A DNA stretch of 64,000 nt from Streptomyces sp. NBC_01591 (GTDB taxonomy: Bacteria > Actinomycetota > Actinomycetes > Streptomycetales > Streptomycetaceae): the NCBI RefSeq assembly GCF_035918155.1, contig NZ_CP109327.1:7936001-8000000 (forward strand), given 5' to 3'. Below the pieces are notes generated by a model. That model saw nothing but the letters and a program-made list of their open reading frames with translations, was not told the DNA's origin and made no database searches. Below are positions 35,266-44,356 of this stretch, one piece after another; within the stretch, counting starts at the first letter, position 1, and every line of letters begins with the position of its first letter. A program made the translations under genes and the position numbers.

Positions 35266-36309
35266 TCACCAGCCCGGCGCGTCGAACCCGATGCCGGGAA
35301 CCGACGGAGCGCGGACCAGACCGTCGGCGCCGACGGCGGGCTCGCGTACCACGGGGTTGGTGTACACCAGGGACTCGTAGTACGTGGTGTTGGGTATCGC
35401 CATGCACAGATGGGCGTTGACCACTCCGCTGCCGTGCACCTCGGCCCGTAGCTGGTAGCTGTCGGCGAGGTGCGCGATGCGCAGCGCCCCGGTGATCCCG
35501 CCCTTGTACTGCGCGCTCGTCCTGACCCGGCCTGCGGTGCCTGCGGCGATGAAGTCGCCGACGTTCAGGTGTGCACCGTCGGAGGTCTCCGCGACCAGGA
35601 GTGGGACCTCGACCCGCTCGGCCAGCCAGCGGTAGGCGGTCACGCTGAATTCGCGCATCGGCTCCTCGTACCAGAGGTAGCCGGCCTCGGACAGTGCACG
35701 GCCGACGTAGACCGAGTCGGCGAGGTCGAACCCGGCCGAGCCGTCGTACATCAGCGGCACGTCGTCACCGACGTGCGACCGCAGCTTCTGGCACAGCTCC
35801 GCGTCCGCCTTCGGGTCGCCCCAGCCGTGCAGCTTGATGGCGGCGTAGCCCAACTCCAGGCATTGGTCGGCCACTTCGAGGTACTCCTCGGTGGTGTCGA
35901 AGGTGACCGTGCTCGCGTAGGCGGGAACGGCCTCGCGGTACGGGCCCAGCAACCGGTGGACCGGTTGCCCGGCTGCCTTGCCCGCCAGGTCCCACAGCGC
36001 CACGTCGACCAGGCCGAGCGCGTAGATCGGAAGCTCCTCGATGCGGTCCAGCTCCCACAGCCGTTGCCACAGCAGCTCACGCATCAACGGGTCGCGGCCG
36101 GTCAGGTCCGCGCGGATACGACGGTCCACCAGGTCGGAGACGATCAGCCCGCGCCTGGTGTGCGCCTCGCCCACGAGGCCTTCGTCGGTGTGGACGCGCA
36201 GGACTCCGCCCACCACCGCGGGCTCCGAGCCCGGAAGCCCGGCCCGCCACCGGAAGGACGGCTGAGCGGGCAGGTCGACCAGTTCCACAGTCACATCGGT
36301 GATTCGCAT
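35266..36309 (-). CDS. Enolase-superfamily sugar-acid dehydratase (MR/MLE type)
   Basis: 347-aa cytosolic enzyme. The N-terminal capping domain spans residues 1-120. The barrel carries KLHGWG (Lys acid/base region), the metal ligands YDGS, EEPM and AETSDG, and a histidine in EVHGSG. These are the marks of mandelate-racemase-group acid-sugar dehydratases. It would remove water from an aldonate made upstream by the dehydrogenase and lactonase steps. Exact substrate is open: fuconate, galactonate and rhamnonate dehydratases share this layout. Its promoter is a copy of the gntR promoter. Confidence 0.87.
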   Translation of the reverse strand: MRITDVTVELVDLPAQPSFRWRAGLPGSEPAVVGGVLRVHTDEGLVGEAHTRRGLIVSDLVDRRIRADLTGRDPLMRELLWQRLWELDRIEELPIYALGLVDVALWDLAGKAAGQPVHRLLGPYREAVPAYASTVTFDTTEEYLEVADQCLELGYAAIKLHGWGDPKADAELCQKLRSHVGDDVPLMYDGSAGFDLADSVYVGRALSEAGYLWYEEPMREFSVTAYRWLAERVEVPLLVAETSDGAHLNVGDFIAAGTAGRVRTSAQYKGGITGALRIAHLADSYQLRAEVHGSGVVNAHLCMAIPNTTYYESLVYTNPVVREPAVGADGLVRAPSVPGIGFDAPGW

Positions 36310-36379
36310 GGATGTCCTTCACGGCTGGAGGTTCGGGATTCAGGAGGGGTTTCGTCGCGCGCTCTCGCCTCAGCCCCGC

Positions 36380-36446
36380 TGTATGTTTCATATACATATC
36401 CTGATCGGTGGTCAGTGAATCACATCCAAACTCTTGACGCCAGGAT
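36380..36446 (-). promoter_or_regulatory. Dehydratase promoter, duplicate of the gntR promoter
   Basis: On the minus strand: a 33-nt block (36414-36446) identical at 31 of 33 positions to 34085-34117, ending in TTCACT, then a 17-nt spacer and TGTATA (complement of 36391-36396). The -10 is overlapped by TGTATGTTTCATATACA (36380-36396), a TGTAT-N7-ATACA dyad, the best operator candidate for the GntR protein. Confidence 0.7.
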
Positions 36447-36533
36447 CGTGTAACCCCAGACTTTTCCCCACCCGGGTGGGGTTGCCTGGTCGTGACCGTC
36501 GTCGCGGGGCTGCCCCCTTGATGAGTGCAGCCT

Positions 36534-36554
36534 GGCATGTATCAGATCTATGCC
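36534..36554. promoter_or_regulatory. Candidate GntR operator upstream of the oligosaccharide/peptide importer
   Basis: GGCAT and ATGCC (36534-36538, 36550-36554) bracket GTATCAGATCT, whose TGTATCAGATCT start resembles the inverted site near 33992 (TGTATCTGATTT). It lies about 130 nt before the first permease. A longer repeat, CCTGGCA...TGCCAGG, surrounds it (36531-36567). Confidence 0.4.
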
Positions 36555-36684
36555 TTGTGTGCCAGGTGCCTGTGACCGAGTACTTGGTTCGACCGGGGGA
36601 CAAGAATCCCGCTGATCGCCCACGGTCTGCACGATGCGCGCGCGGACCGGTTCCACCACTGCACCACCGACGAAAGGAGCGAGG

Positions 36685-37758
36685 ATGGCTGCGACACGAG
36701 CCGCGCCCGTGCCGGCGCCACTCGCCAAACACCGCCGCCCGCACTCCGGGTCACGCTCGGGCTTGACCTTCGTGCTGCGCCGCCTGGGGTTCTACCTGGT
36801 GACCGCATGGGCCGCCATCACACTGAACTTCCTGATCCCGCGCTTCATGCCGGGCGACCCCGCCGTCACGCTGCTGAATCACCTTCAGCAGACCACCGGC
36901 ACCACGCCGAACGCGGCGGCCGTGCACGCGGTGCGGATGTTCTACGGAGACCCGACGCGCAACCTCCTCCAGCAGTACCTCGACTACTGGCAGAGCCTGG
37001 CGCACCTCGACTTCGGACTCTCGGTGAGCCACTACCCGACCCCGGTGTCCGACATCGTGCTCGACGCGCTGCCGTGGACCGTGCTCCTTGCCGGCACCAC
37101 CACGGTGATCGGCTGGCTCCTCGGCACCTTGCTGGGCGCCTTCGTCGGGTGGAAGCCCGGCGGCCGGGCCGACTCGGTGCTGACCCCGCTCACTGCCTTC
37201 TTCTACGCGCTTCCGCCGTTCTGGCTGGCGCTCCTGGCGGTCTACGTCTTCGGCTTCACCCTCGGCTGGTTCCCGATCTCCGGCGGCTACGACCCGGACG
37301 TCCCGTTCCAGCTGAACAATCTGTGGTTCCTGCTCAGCGTGCTGCGCTATGGCGCGCTGCCGGCGTTCACGCTGATCTTCATCGGGGTCAACGGCTGGAT
37401 GTTCGCCATGCGCAACGTCATGGCCACCACCGTCGGCGAGGACTACGTGCTGCTCGCCCGCGCCAAGGGGCTGCGCCCGAGCCGGATCATGCTGCGCTAC
37501 GCCGCACGCAACGCGCTCCTGCCGAACGTCAGCGGCCTCGCCCTGGCCCTCGGCAGCATCTTCGGCGGCGTCGTCGTCGCCGAGATCGTCTTCACCTACC
37601 CCGGCCTGGGCTACGTACTGTTCGAGGCCGTCAGCAGCCACGACTACCCGTTGATGCAGACGATCTTCCTGCTGATCACCCTGGGTGTGCTGGCCGCCAA
37701 TCTGGTCGCCGACTCGACCTATGTGCTGCTCGACCCGCGCACCCGGGAGGAGCGATGA
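36685..37758 (+). CDS. Dpp/Opp-type ABC importer permease (DppB-like)
   Basis: 357-aa permease from the ATG at 36685, directly after AAAGGAG; an upstream in-frame ATG at 36634 has no such site. Six transmembrane segments. The N-terminus LTFVLRRLGFYLVTAWAAITLNFLIPR is the DppB signature, with the periplasmic FGLSVSHYPTPV and the EAA-type loop EDYVLLARAKGLRPSRIMLRYAARNALLPN. First gene of a five-gene operon whose genes overlap by ATGA. Some members of this transporter class carry oligosaccharides; the glycosidases downstream favour that here. Confidence 0.93.
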   Translation: MAATRAAPVPAPLAKHRRPHSGSRSGLTFVLRRLGFYLVTAWAAITLNFLIPRFMPGDPAVTLLNHLQQTTGTTPNAAAVHAVRMFYGDPTRNLLQQYLDYWQSLAHLDFGLSVSHYPTPVSDIVLDALPWTVLLAGTTTVIGWLLGTLLGAFVGWKPGGRADSVLTPLTAFFYALPPFWLALLAVYVFGFTLGWFPISGGYDPDVPFQLNNLWFLLSVLRYGALPAFTLIFIGVNGWMFAMRNVMATTVGEDYVLLARAKGLRPSRIMLRYAARNALLPNVSGLALALGSIFGGVVVAEIVFTYPGLGYVLFEAVSSHDYPLMQTIFLLITLGVLAANLVADSTYVLLDPRTREER

Positions 37759-38675
37759 GGCAGTTCCTGACCCATGGCAAGGTACGGATCGGGCTTGCCG
37801 TCTTCGGCGGATTCCTGCTCGTCGCGCTCGTCGGCCCGTGGCTGGTGAGTTCGGTCCTGGGCACCGATCCGCACCGGATCGACTACGACGCCCTGGGGGT
37901 GGCACCCGGTGCCGACCATCTGCTCGGCACCACCACTTCCGGCCAGGACGTGCTGGCTCAACTGATAGCCGGGTGCCGGGGGTCGGTAGAGGTGGGTCTG
38001 CTCTCCGGTGTCCTCGCCGTCGTGGCGGCCGCCCTCATCGGTGTGACCGGCGGCTTCGTCGGAGGGCGCACCGACCAGCTGCTCACCGCGGTCACCAACA
38101 TCTTCGCCACCCTGCCCAGCTTCCCGCTGATGCTGATCGTGGCCGGATACATGTCCAACGTCGGTGCCGTGGCCATCGCCCTGCTGATCGGTCTGTTCGA
38201 GTGGCCGGGCTGCGCCCGCTACCTGCGCTCCCAGACCCTCTCGCTGCGCGGGCGCGACTTCGTGCACGCCCTGCGCATGGTCGGCGAGAGCCGCCGGCGG
38301 ATGGTGCTCGTGGAGATAATGCCGCACCTGACCGGCCTCCTCTCCTCGCTGTTCCTGCGGGCCGTGGTGACCGGGGTGTTCGCCGAGGCCGGGCTGCGCT
38401 TCCTCGGCATAGGCGGAGGCGACACCGTGACCTGGGGAACCATGATCGCCTCCGCTCAGCAGCAGGAGGGCGTGGTGCGGGGCATGTGGTGGTGGTTCGC
38501 GCCGCCCGGCCTGTTCATCGCGCTGCTCGGGACGGCCACCGCACTGATCAACTTCGGCCTCGACGAGATCGGCAACCCGGTGCTGCGGCACAGCAACCGC
38601 TCCGCGATCCGGCGCGCCCGTGCCCATCTGGCCGCACGCCGGGACCGTACGCCCCCTGTGGAGGTGGCCTCATGA
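37755..38675 (+). CDS. Dpp/Opp-type ABC importer permease (DppC-like)
   Basis: 306-aa permease coupled to the DppB-like gene by ATGA. Six transmembrane segments; LLGTTTSGQDVLAQLIAGCRGSVEVGLLSG is the DppC hallmark. The ATPase-contact loop is GRDFVHALRMVGESRRRMVLVEIMPHL. It pairs with the DppB-type product. Confidence 0.93.
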   Translation: MRQFLTHGKVRIGLAVFGGFLLVALVGPWLVSSVLGTDPHRIDYDALGVAPGADHLLGTTTSGQDVLAQLIAGCRGSVEVGLLSGVLAVVAAALIGVTGGFVGGRTDQLLTAVTNIFATLPSFPLMLIVAGYMSNVGAVAIALLIGLFEWPGCARYLRSQTLSLRGRDFVHALRMVGESRRRMVLVEIMPHLTGLLSSLFLRAVVTGVFAEAGLRFLGIGGGDTVTWGTMIASAQQQEGVVRGMWWWFAPPGLFIALLGTATALINFGLDEIGNPVLRHSNRSAIRRARAHLAARRDRTPPVEVAS

Positions 38676-39736
38676 CCGCCCGTCCTGTCGACACCGCACG
38701 CTCGGTGGTCACACCGCCCTCGGCCCCGCGCGGCGAGCAACTCCTCGACGTGGCGCGGCTGACCGTGGAGTACGTCACCGAGCGCGGGGCCGTACAGGCC
38801 TGCAACGAAGTGTCCTTCACCCTGCGCCGCAGCGAGATCCTCGGCCTGGCGGGGGAGTCCGGTTCCGGGAAGAGCAGCCTGATCACCGCTCTGACCAGAC
38901 TGCAGCGGCTGCCCGCGCTGACCACCGGCGGCGAGATCCGCTACCACGCCCGCGACGGACAGGTCCTCGACCTCGTCACCTTGGACGAACGCCGGCTGCG
39001 CACCCTGCGCTGGACCGACCTGTCGATCGTGCTGCAGAGCGCGATGGCCGCGTTCAACCCGGTCATGCGGCTCGACGCGCAGTTCGCCGACGTGATGACC
39101 GAGCACGAGCCCGGCCTCACCCGGGGCGAGGTGGCCGAGCGGATCGGCCGGCTGCTGCGCATGGTGGGGATCGCCCCCGAACGCGCCCGTTCCTACCCGC
39201 ACGAACTGTCCGGCGGGATGCGCCAGCGCGCCCTCATAGCCCTCGCCCTGGCCTGCGAACCCGAGCTCGTCGTCATGGACGAACCCACCACCGCCGTCGA
39301 CGTGGTGATGCAACGTCAGATCTTGTCCCAGATCCTCCGCCTGCAGCGCCGCCTGGGCTTCGCCGTGGTCTTCGTGACCCATGACCTTTCCCTGCTGATG
39401 GAGATCGCCGACCGGATCGCCATCATGTACGCCGGCCGGATCGTGGAGATCGGCGCACCCGAGCAGCTCTACGCGGACCCGCTCCACCCCTACACCCGCG
39501 GCCTGCGCGACGCCTTCCCGCCGCTGCACGCCCCGCTGACGACGCTGACCGGCATCCCCGGCAGCCCACCCGACCTGCGCGACCCGCCGCCCGGCTGCGC
39601 CTTCCACCCCCGCTGCGGCAAGCGCCTGCCGGAGTGCGAGCGGGCCCTGCCGCGCCTCCACCAGGTCGTAGGGCAGCGCGAGCGGCAGGTGGCTTGCCAT
39701 CTGTACGACTCCACCGACCCCCAGGAGGCGCCATGA
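38672..39736 (+). CDS. Dpp/Opp-type ABC importer ATPase (DppD-like)
   Basis: 354-aa ATPase. Walker [10 protein letters not shown], signature [11 protein letters not shown], Walker [13 protein letters not shown] and the H-loop VTHDLS are intact. The C-terminal oligopeptide-type extension carries the four-cysteine-like cluster [20 protein letters not shown] ending in VACHLY, common in DppD/OppD where it can bind an iron-sulfur cluster. ATGA overlaps on both sides. Confidence 0.94.
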   Translation: MTARPVDTARSVVTPPSAPRGEQLLDVARLTVEYVTERGAVQACNEVSFTLRRSEILGLAGESGSGKSSLITALTRLQRLPALTTGGEIRYHARDGQVLDLVTLDERRLRTLRWTDLSIVLQSAMAAFNPVMRLDAQFADVMTEHEPGLTRGEVAERIGRLLRMVGIAPERARSYPHELSGGMRQRALIALALACEPELVVMDEPTTAVDVVMQRQILSQILRLQRRLGFAVVFVTHDLSLLMEIADRIAIMYAGRIVEIGAPEQLYADPLHPYTRGLRDAFPPLHAPLTTLTGIPGSPPDLRDPPPGCAFHPRCGKRLPECERALPRLHQVVGQRERQVACHLYDSTDPQEAP

Positions 39737-40794
39737 CCACGCAGGCCCCCACCTCCGACCAGCCTGCCGTGCTCGCGGCCGTCGACGTCAGCAAGCACTT
39801 CACCGTCCGCGACCAGCTGGGCCGCAAGACCACCGTGCACGCCGTCGAGCACGCCTCGGTGGCGCTGCACCGCGGCCGCGTGGTGGCCCTGGTCGGCGAG
39901 AGCGGCAGTGGGAAGACCACGCTGGCCCGGATGCTGGCCCAGTTCCACCCCGTCAGCGCGGGAGAGATCCAGCTGGCCGGGCAGCCGGCACCGCCCGCCG
40001 GAAACGGCTACTTCCGCCAGGTACAGCTGATCTTCCAGGACCCGTTCTCCTCGCTGAACACCCTCAAACGGGTGCGGCACATCCTCGGCCGCGTCCTGCG
40101 CCTGCACGGCCACGCCCGCACCCGCGCCGAGGTGGAGGAGCAGGTCCTCGACCTGCTGAACCGGGTCAACCTCACTCCGGCCGAGGAGTTCATCGACAAG
40201 TGTCCCAGCGAGATGTCCGGCGGCCAGCTGCAGCGCGTGGCCATTGCCCGGGCCCTGGCAGTACGCCCGGCCGTGCTCCTGGGTGACGAGCCGATCAGCA
40301 TGCTGGACGTCTCCATCCGCCTCGACGTGCTCAACCTGCTGGCCCGGCTGCGCGACGAGGAGGGCCTCGCCCTCCTCTACATCACCCACGACATCGCCAG
40401 CGCCCGGTACCTGTGCGACGACGTGCAGGTGATGTATGCCGGGCAGACGGTCGAGGGCGGGCCGAAGGAAGCGGTCATCCAGTCGCCCAAACACCCGTAC
40501 ACCCGCCTGCTGATCGACTCCTCTCCCGACCCCGACCGGCCCGGACGCGGCCTGCGCGACCAGGGGGACGCCGAGGACCTGGACGACGCCGAGGACCTGG
40601 GGGAGCCCCCCAACCTGACCGCGCCGCCCGACGGCTGCCGGTTCCACCCCCGCTGCCCGTTCGCCATGGACGACTGCAGGCGCGCTTTTCCCGACCGCAC
40701 CACCTTCGCCGACGGCCAGTGGGCGCACTGCTGGCTGCACCAGCACGGCCGGTCGGCCGAGCTCGACAGGACAACTTCGAAGGAGCTTCCATGA
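39733..40794 (+). CDS. Dpp/Opp-type ABC importer ATPase (DppF-like)
   Basis: 353-aa ATPase. Walker [10 protein letters not shown], signature MSGGQLQRVA and the H-loop ITHDIA are canonical; Walker B is VLLGDEPISMLD. The C-terminus has the usual FHPRCPFAMDDCRRAFPD cysteine cluster. A short acidic repeat (GDAEDLDDAEDLGEP) lies just before it. The gene overlaps both neighbours by four bases. Confidence 0.94.
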   Translation: MTTQAPTSDQPAVLAAVDVSKHFTVRDQLGRKTTVHAVEHASVALHRGRVVALVGESGSGKTTLARMLAQFHPVSAGEIQLAGQPAPPAGNGYFRQVQLIFQDPFSSLNTLKRVRHILGRVLRLHGHARTRAEVEEQVLDLLNRVNLTPAEEFIDKCPSEMSGGQLQRVAIARALAVRPAVLLGDEPISMLDVSIRLDVLNLLARLRDEEGLALLYITHDIASARYLCDDVQVMYAGQTVEGGPKEAVIQSPKHPYTRLLIDSSPDPDRPGRGLRDQGDAEDLDDAEDLGEPPNLTAPPDGCRFHPRCPFAMDDCRRAFPDRTTFADGQWAHCWLHQHGRSAELDRTTSKELP

Positions 40795-42437
40795 AGCGCT
40801 CGACGGCCGCTGCCACCGCGGCCTTGGCCACCATCGGTCTGCTGACCGGCTGCAGCACCGCGAAGTCGGACGGATCCGGGGACAAGGCCACGAGCACCGT
40901 GCGTCTCGCCACCCACCCGACGCAGGCCTTCCAGAAAGGGTGGAACCCGTTCGCGGCCTACCCCAACGCCGGAGTGTCCTTCTTCTACGAGCCGTTGCTG
41001 CGGATCGACGCCCAGAACCCCGAGCCGCAGCCATGGCTGGCGGACTCCTGGAAGTTCGGCGACGGCGGGAAGACCCTCACCTTCCGTCTGCACCCCGGAG
41101 TGAAGTGGTCGGACGGGAGGCCTCTCACCGCGAAGGACGTCAAGTTCAGCCTGGAAGTGCCCATCAAGCACACGGAGTTGAACCTCGCCGGCGCGCTCTA
41201 CACCAAGGTCGACGCACCCGACGAGAAGACCGTGGTCGTGCACTATCCGAAGGGCGGCTACGCCGACCTCGGCGCCTTCAAGAACCGCAACATCTACCCC
41301 GAACACATCTGGGCAGGGCGGAACCTGAAGACGGACCAGAACCTCAAGCCGGTCGGCAGCGGCCCCGTCACCCTGGACTCCTTCAGCCCGCAACAGATCA
41401 CCCTCAAGATCCGTGAGGACTACTGGAACGGCTCGTTCCGAGCCGTCAAGAAGGTCGCCATCGTCGCGGCCCAGGAGTCCAGCATGCGCAGCCTGCTCCT
41501 GAAGGACCAACTCGACTGGAGCACGATGTCCTGGCAGGGCGCGGAGAAGAACTACGTCGCCCGCGACCCCGAGCACCACAAGTACCAGGTCTATCCGCTG
41601 CTGGGGTCCGAGGGCGTGCTGTTCAACACGAAGAAGGGCCCGACCACCGATGTGCACGTCCGCCAGGCCCTGACCAAGGCGGTCGACGTGGCCAAGGTGC
41701 TCAAGGTGATGGGGACGCAGCAGCCCGCGGTCAACCCGTCCGGCCTGAACAACGAGGTCGGCGCCACCTGGCTGCCCGCCGACCTGGCCGACAAGACCCT
41801 GAAGCAGGACGCGGCCGGTGCCCGCGCCGAGCTGGCCGCCGGCGGCTGGAGCGTACGGGGCGGCAAGCTCAGCAAGGACGGCAAGAGCTACCCGCTGTCG
41901 CTCAACGTCTTCCAGCCGTACGCGAACTGGGTGGACATGGGCGCCGCACTGAAGGACCAGTGGAAGTCGGTCCTCGGCCTGGATGTCACGGTCAACAACA
42001 TGCCGGAGGCCACCTTCTACCAGAAGGAGCCGGTCGGCGACTTCTCGATGGAGACCGCGTTCGCCCCGCCCTCCGGCGACGGCAGCATCTTCGGCACCCT
42101 CAACGCCTTCAGCAGCGACTACTACGCCCCGCTCGGCAAGGCGACCAGCAGCAACTTCGGCCGCTTCAACAACCCGGACTACAACGCACAGTTGGCGAAG
42201 ATGGCCACCGTCGACCCCGCCGACACCGCCCGGCTCAAGGAACTGGCCGGACCGGCGCTGAAGATCCTCGCCCAGCAGGCGCCGTTCATCCCGATCGGCG
42301 GCTCGGCCTCCTTCGTCGACATCAACTCCAGCCGCTTCACCGGCTGGCCGACCCCCGAGACCGCCAAGTACACGCCGTCCACCACCGTCGGTCCGGACAC
42401 CACGCTGACCCTGCAGCAGCTGCGTCCGGCCTCCTGA
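40791..42437 (+). CDS. Family 5 solute-binding lipoprotein of the Dpp/Opp-type importer
   Basis: 548-aa extracellular binding protein. The ATG has AAGGAG upstream and overlaps the preceding stop. Lipobox IGLLTGC puts the lipidated cysteine at about residue 22. The SBP_bac_5 fold is shown by FFYEPLLRID, FRLHPGVKWSDGRPLTAKDVKFSLE and VRQALTKAVDVAKV. Family members bind peptides, nickel or oligosaccharides such as cellobiose, xyloglucan and chito-oligosaccharides. The three glycosidase genes that follow suggest a galactose- or fucose-containing oligosaccharide. Confidence 0.92.
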   Translation: MKRSTAAATAALATIGLLTGCSTAKSDGSGDKATSTVRLATHPTQAFQKGWNPFAAYPNAGVSFFYEPLLRIDAQNPEPQPWLADSWKFGDGGKTLTFRLHPGVKWSDGRPLTAKDVKFSLEVPIKHTELNLAGALYTKVDAPDEKTVVVHYPKGGYADLGAFKNRNIYPEHIWAGRNLKTDQNLKPVGSGPVTLDSFSPQQITLKIREDYWNGSFRAVKKVAIVAAQESSMRSLLLKDQLDWSTMSWQGAEKNYVARDPEHHKYQVYPLLGSEGVLFNTKKGPTTDVHVRQALTKAVDVAKVLKVMGTQQPAVNPSGLNNEVGATWLPADLADKTLKQDAAGARAELAAGGWSVRGGKLSKDGKSYPLSLNVFQPYANWVDMGAALKDQWKSVLGLDVTVNNMPEATFYQKEPVGDFSMETAFAPPSGDGSIFGTLNAFSSDYYAPLGKATSSNFGRFNNPDYNAQLAKMATVDPADTARLKELAGPALKILAQQAPFIPIGGSASFVDINSSRFTGWPTPETAKYTPSTTVGPDTTLTLQQLRPAS

Positions 42438-42442
42438 AAGCC

Positions 42443-42483
42443 CGGTGGGGCCGGCGGCTGAAGGACCGCCGCCCGCCCCACCG
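42443..42483. terminator. Hairpin between the binding-protein and GH35 genes
   Basis: CGGTGGGG and CCCCACCG close a 41-nt structure with an inner GGCGG/CCGCC pairing. It may attenuate transcription into the GH35 gene, raising binding-protein levels over the enzyme. Confidence 0.5.
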
Positions 42484-42511
42484 CGACCCTCCTCATCACC
42501 TGGGAACAGTT

Positions 42512-44281
42512 GTGACCCAACTCCGCCACGCCGCCGAGCTGACCGTGACCGACCACGGCTTCCTGCGCGACGGCCGCCCCTACCAGATCATCTCCGCCGC
42601 CATCCACTACTTCCGGGTCCACCCCGAACTGTGGGAGGACCGGCTGCGCCGCCTGCGCGCCATGGGCGTCAACACGATCGAGACCTACATCGCCTGGAAC
42701 CTGCACCAGCCGACCCCCGACCGGACCGAGTTCTCCGGCCCGGCCGACGTCACCCGGTTCATCAGTACCGCCGGACAACTGGGCCTGGACGTGATCGTGC
42801 GGCCCGGCCCCTACATCTGCGCCGAGTGGGAGTTCGGGGGCCTGCCGGCCTGGCTGCTCGCCGATCCCGAGCTGCGACTGCGCCAGACCGAGGAGCGCTA
42901 TCTGGCCGCCGTGGATGCCTGGTTCGACGAGCTGGTCCCGGTCCTGCGCCCGTTGCTGGCCGGCAGGGGAGGGCCGGTCGTAGCTGTCCAGGTCGAGAAC
43001 GAGTACGGGAGTTACGGCACCGACACCGCCTACCTCGACCATCTGCGGCAGGGCTTGATACGCCGCGGCGTGGACTGCCTGCTGTTCACCGCCGACGGTG
43101 CCACCGACGGCGTCCTGCGCGGCGGGGTCCTGCCCGGCACCTTGGCCACCGCGACGTTCGGCTCGCGGCCGAAGGAGTCGTTCGCCACGCTGCGCCGCCA
43201 TCAGCCGGTCGGCCCGCTGATGTGCTCCGAGTACTGGCACGGCTGGTTCGACCACTGGGGCGAGCAGCACCACGTCCGCGACCCGGAGGAAGCCGCCGCG
43301 GAACTGGACTGGATGCTGTCCCAAGGCGCCTCGGTCAACCTCTACATGGGCCACGGCGGCACCAACTTCGGCTGGTGGAACGGAGCCAACCGCGACGAGG
43401 CCCACTACCGGCCCACCTGCACGAGCTACGACTACGACGCCCCGGTCGGCGAGGCGGGCGAGCTGACCGCGAAGTTCCACGCCTTCCGCGAGGTGATCGA
43501 GCGGCATCGCGGCCCGATCGGACACGAGGCACCCGCGCGGCCCGACCGGCTCGCCCCGCAGACGGTGCGTCCGAACGGCGCGGTGGCGCTGCTGAACTCC
43601 CTGGACGCGCTGTCCGTTCCGCACCACCGGCGCGCGCCGGTGCCGATGGAGGCGCTGGGCCAGTCGCTCGGCCTGACCCACTACCGGACCCGGCTGCGTG
43701 GTCCGTTCCCCGACTCGACCCTGCGCGTGCACGGCCTGGCCGACCGGGCCCAGGTGTTCCTGGACGGTGTGCCGCTCGGCCTCCTCGAGCGGGACGGACC
43801 GTTGGACGCGCTGCCGATCAGCGTCCCCGCGTCGGGCGCCGAACTCGACCTGCTCGTGGAGAACATGGGGCGGATCAACTACGGCCCCTGGCTGGAGGAT
43901 CGCAAGGGGATCAGCGGCGGGGTCCGGATCGACACCCAGTACCAGTTCGGCTGGGAGATCCGCCCTCTCCCTCTGACCGATCTGACCGCCGTGCGGTTCG
44001 GGGCCGCCGAAGCTGTCGAAGGCCCGGCCTTCCACCGGGCGGAGGTGGAGGTCCCGGCCCCTGCCGACGGCTTCCTCGCCCTGCCGGGCTGGACCAAGGG
44101 CCAGGTCTGGCTCAACGGGTTCGCCCTGGGCCGCTACTGGGACCGCGGCCCGCAGCGCACCCTCTACGCCCCCGCGCCGGTGTGGCGGGCCGGCCGCAAC
44201 GAGCTCGTGATCCTCGAACTGCACCGGCCGGGCGAGCGGATCGAGCTCCTCGACACGGCGGACCTGGGCCCCACCGGCTGA
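42512..44281 (+). CDS. GH35 beta-galactosidase
   Basis: 589-aa enzyme from the GTG at 42512 (GGGAA upstream). No signal peptide, so probably cytosolic. The N-terminal barrel contains IHYFRVHPELWEDRLRRLRAMGVNTIETYI, the acid/base E164 in QVENEYGSYG and the nucleophile E240 in SEYWHGWFDHWG. Two beta domains follow, ending KGQVWLNGFALGRYWDRGPQRTLYAP. It should release galactose from oligosaccharides brought in by the importer encoded just before it. Confidence 0.94.
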   Translation: MTQLRHAAELTVTDHGFLRDGRPYQIISAAIHYFRVHPELWEDRLRRLRAMGVNTIETYIAWNLHQPTPDRTEFSGPADVTRFISTAGQLGLDVIVRPGPYICAEWEFGGLPAWLLADPELRLRQTEERYLAAVDAWFDELVPVLRPLLAGRGGPVVAVQVENEYGSYGTDTAYLDHLRQGLIRRGVDCLLFTADGATDGVLRGGVLPGTLATATFGSRPKESFATLRRHQPVGPLMCSEYWHGWFDHWGEQHHVRDPEEAAAELDWMLSQGASVNLYMGHGGTNFGWWNGANRDEAHYRPTCTSYDYDAPVGEAGELTAKFHAFREVIERHRGPIGHEAPARPDRLAPQTVRPNGAVALLNSLDALSVPHHRRAPVPMEALGQSLGLTHYRTRLRGPFPDSTLRVHGLADRAQVFLDGVPLGLLERDGPLDALPISVPASGAELDLLVENMGRINYGPWLEDRKGISGGVRIDTQYQFGWEIRPLPLTDLTAVRFGAAEAVEGPAFHRAEVEVPAPADGFLALPGWTKGQVWLNGFALGRYWDRGPQRTLYAPAPVWRAGRNELVILELHRPGERIELLDTADLGPTG

Positions 44282-44356
44282 CCCGCCACTCATCGGGACC
44301 GCCGAAGACCACATGCGCGGCAGATGTGCCTCACGACACGAAAGAGGTCAATTCTC

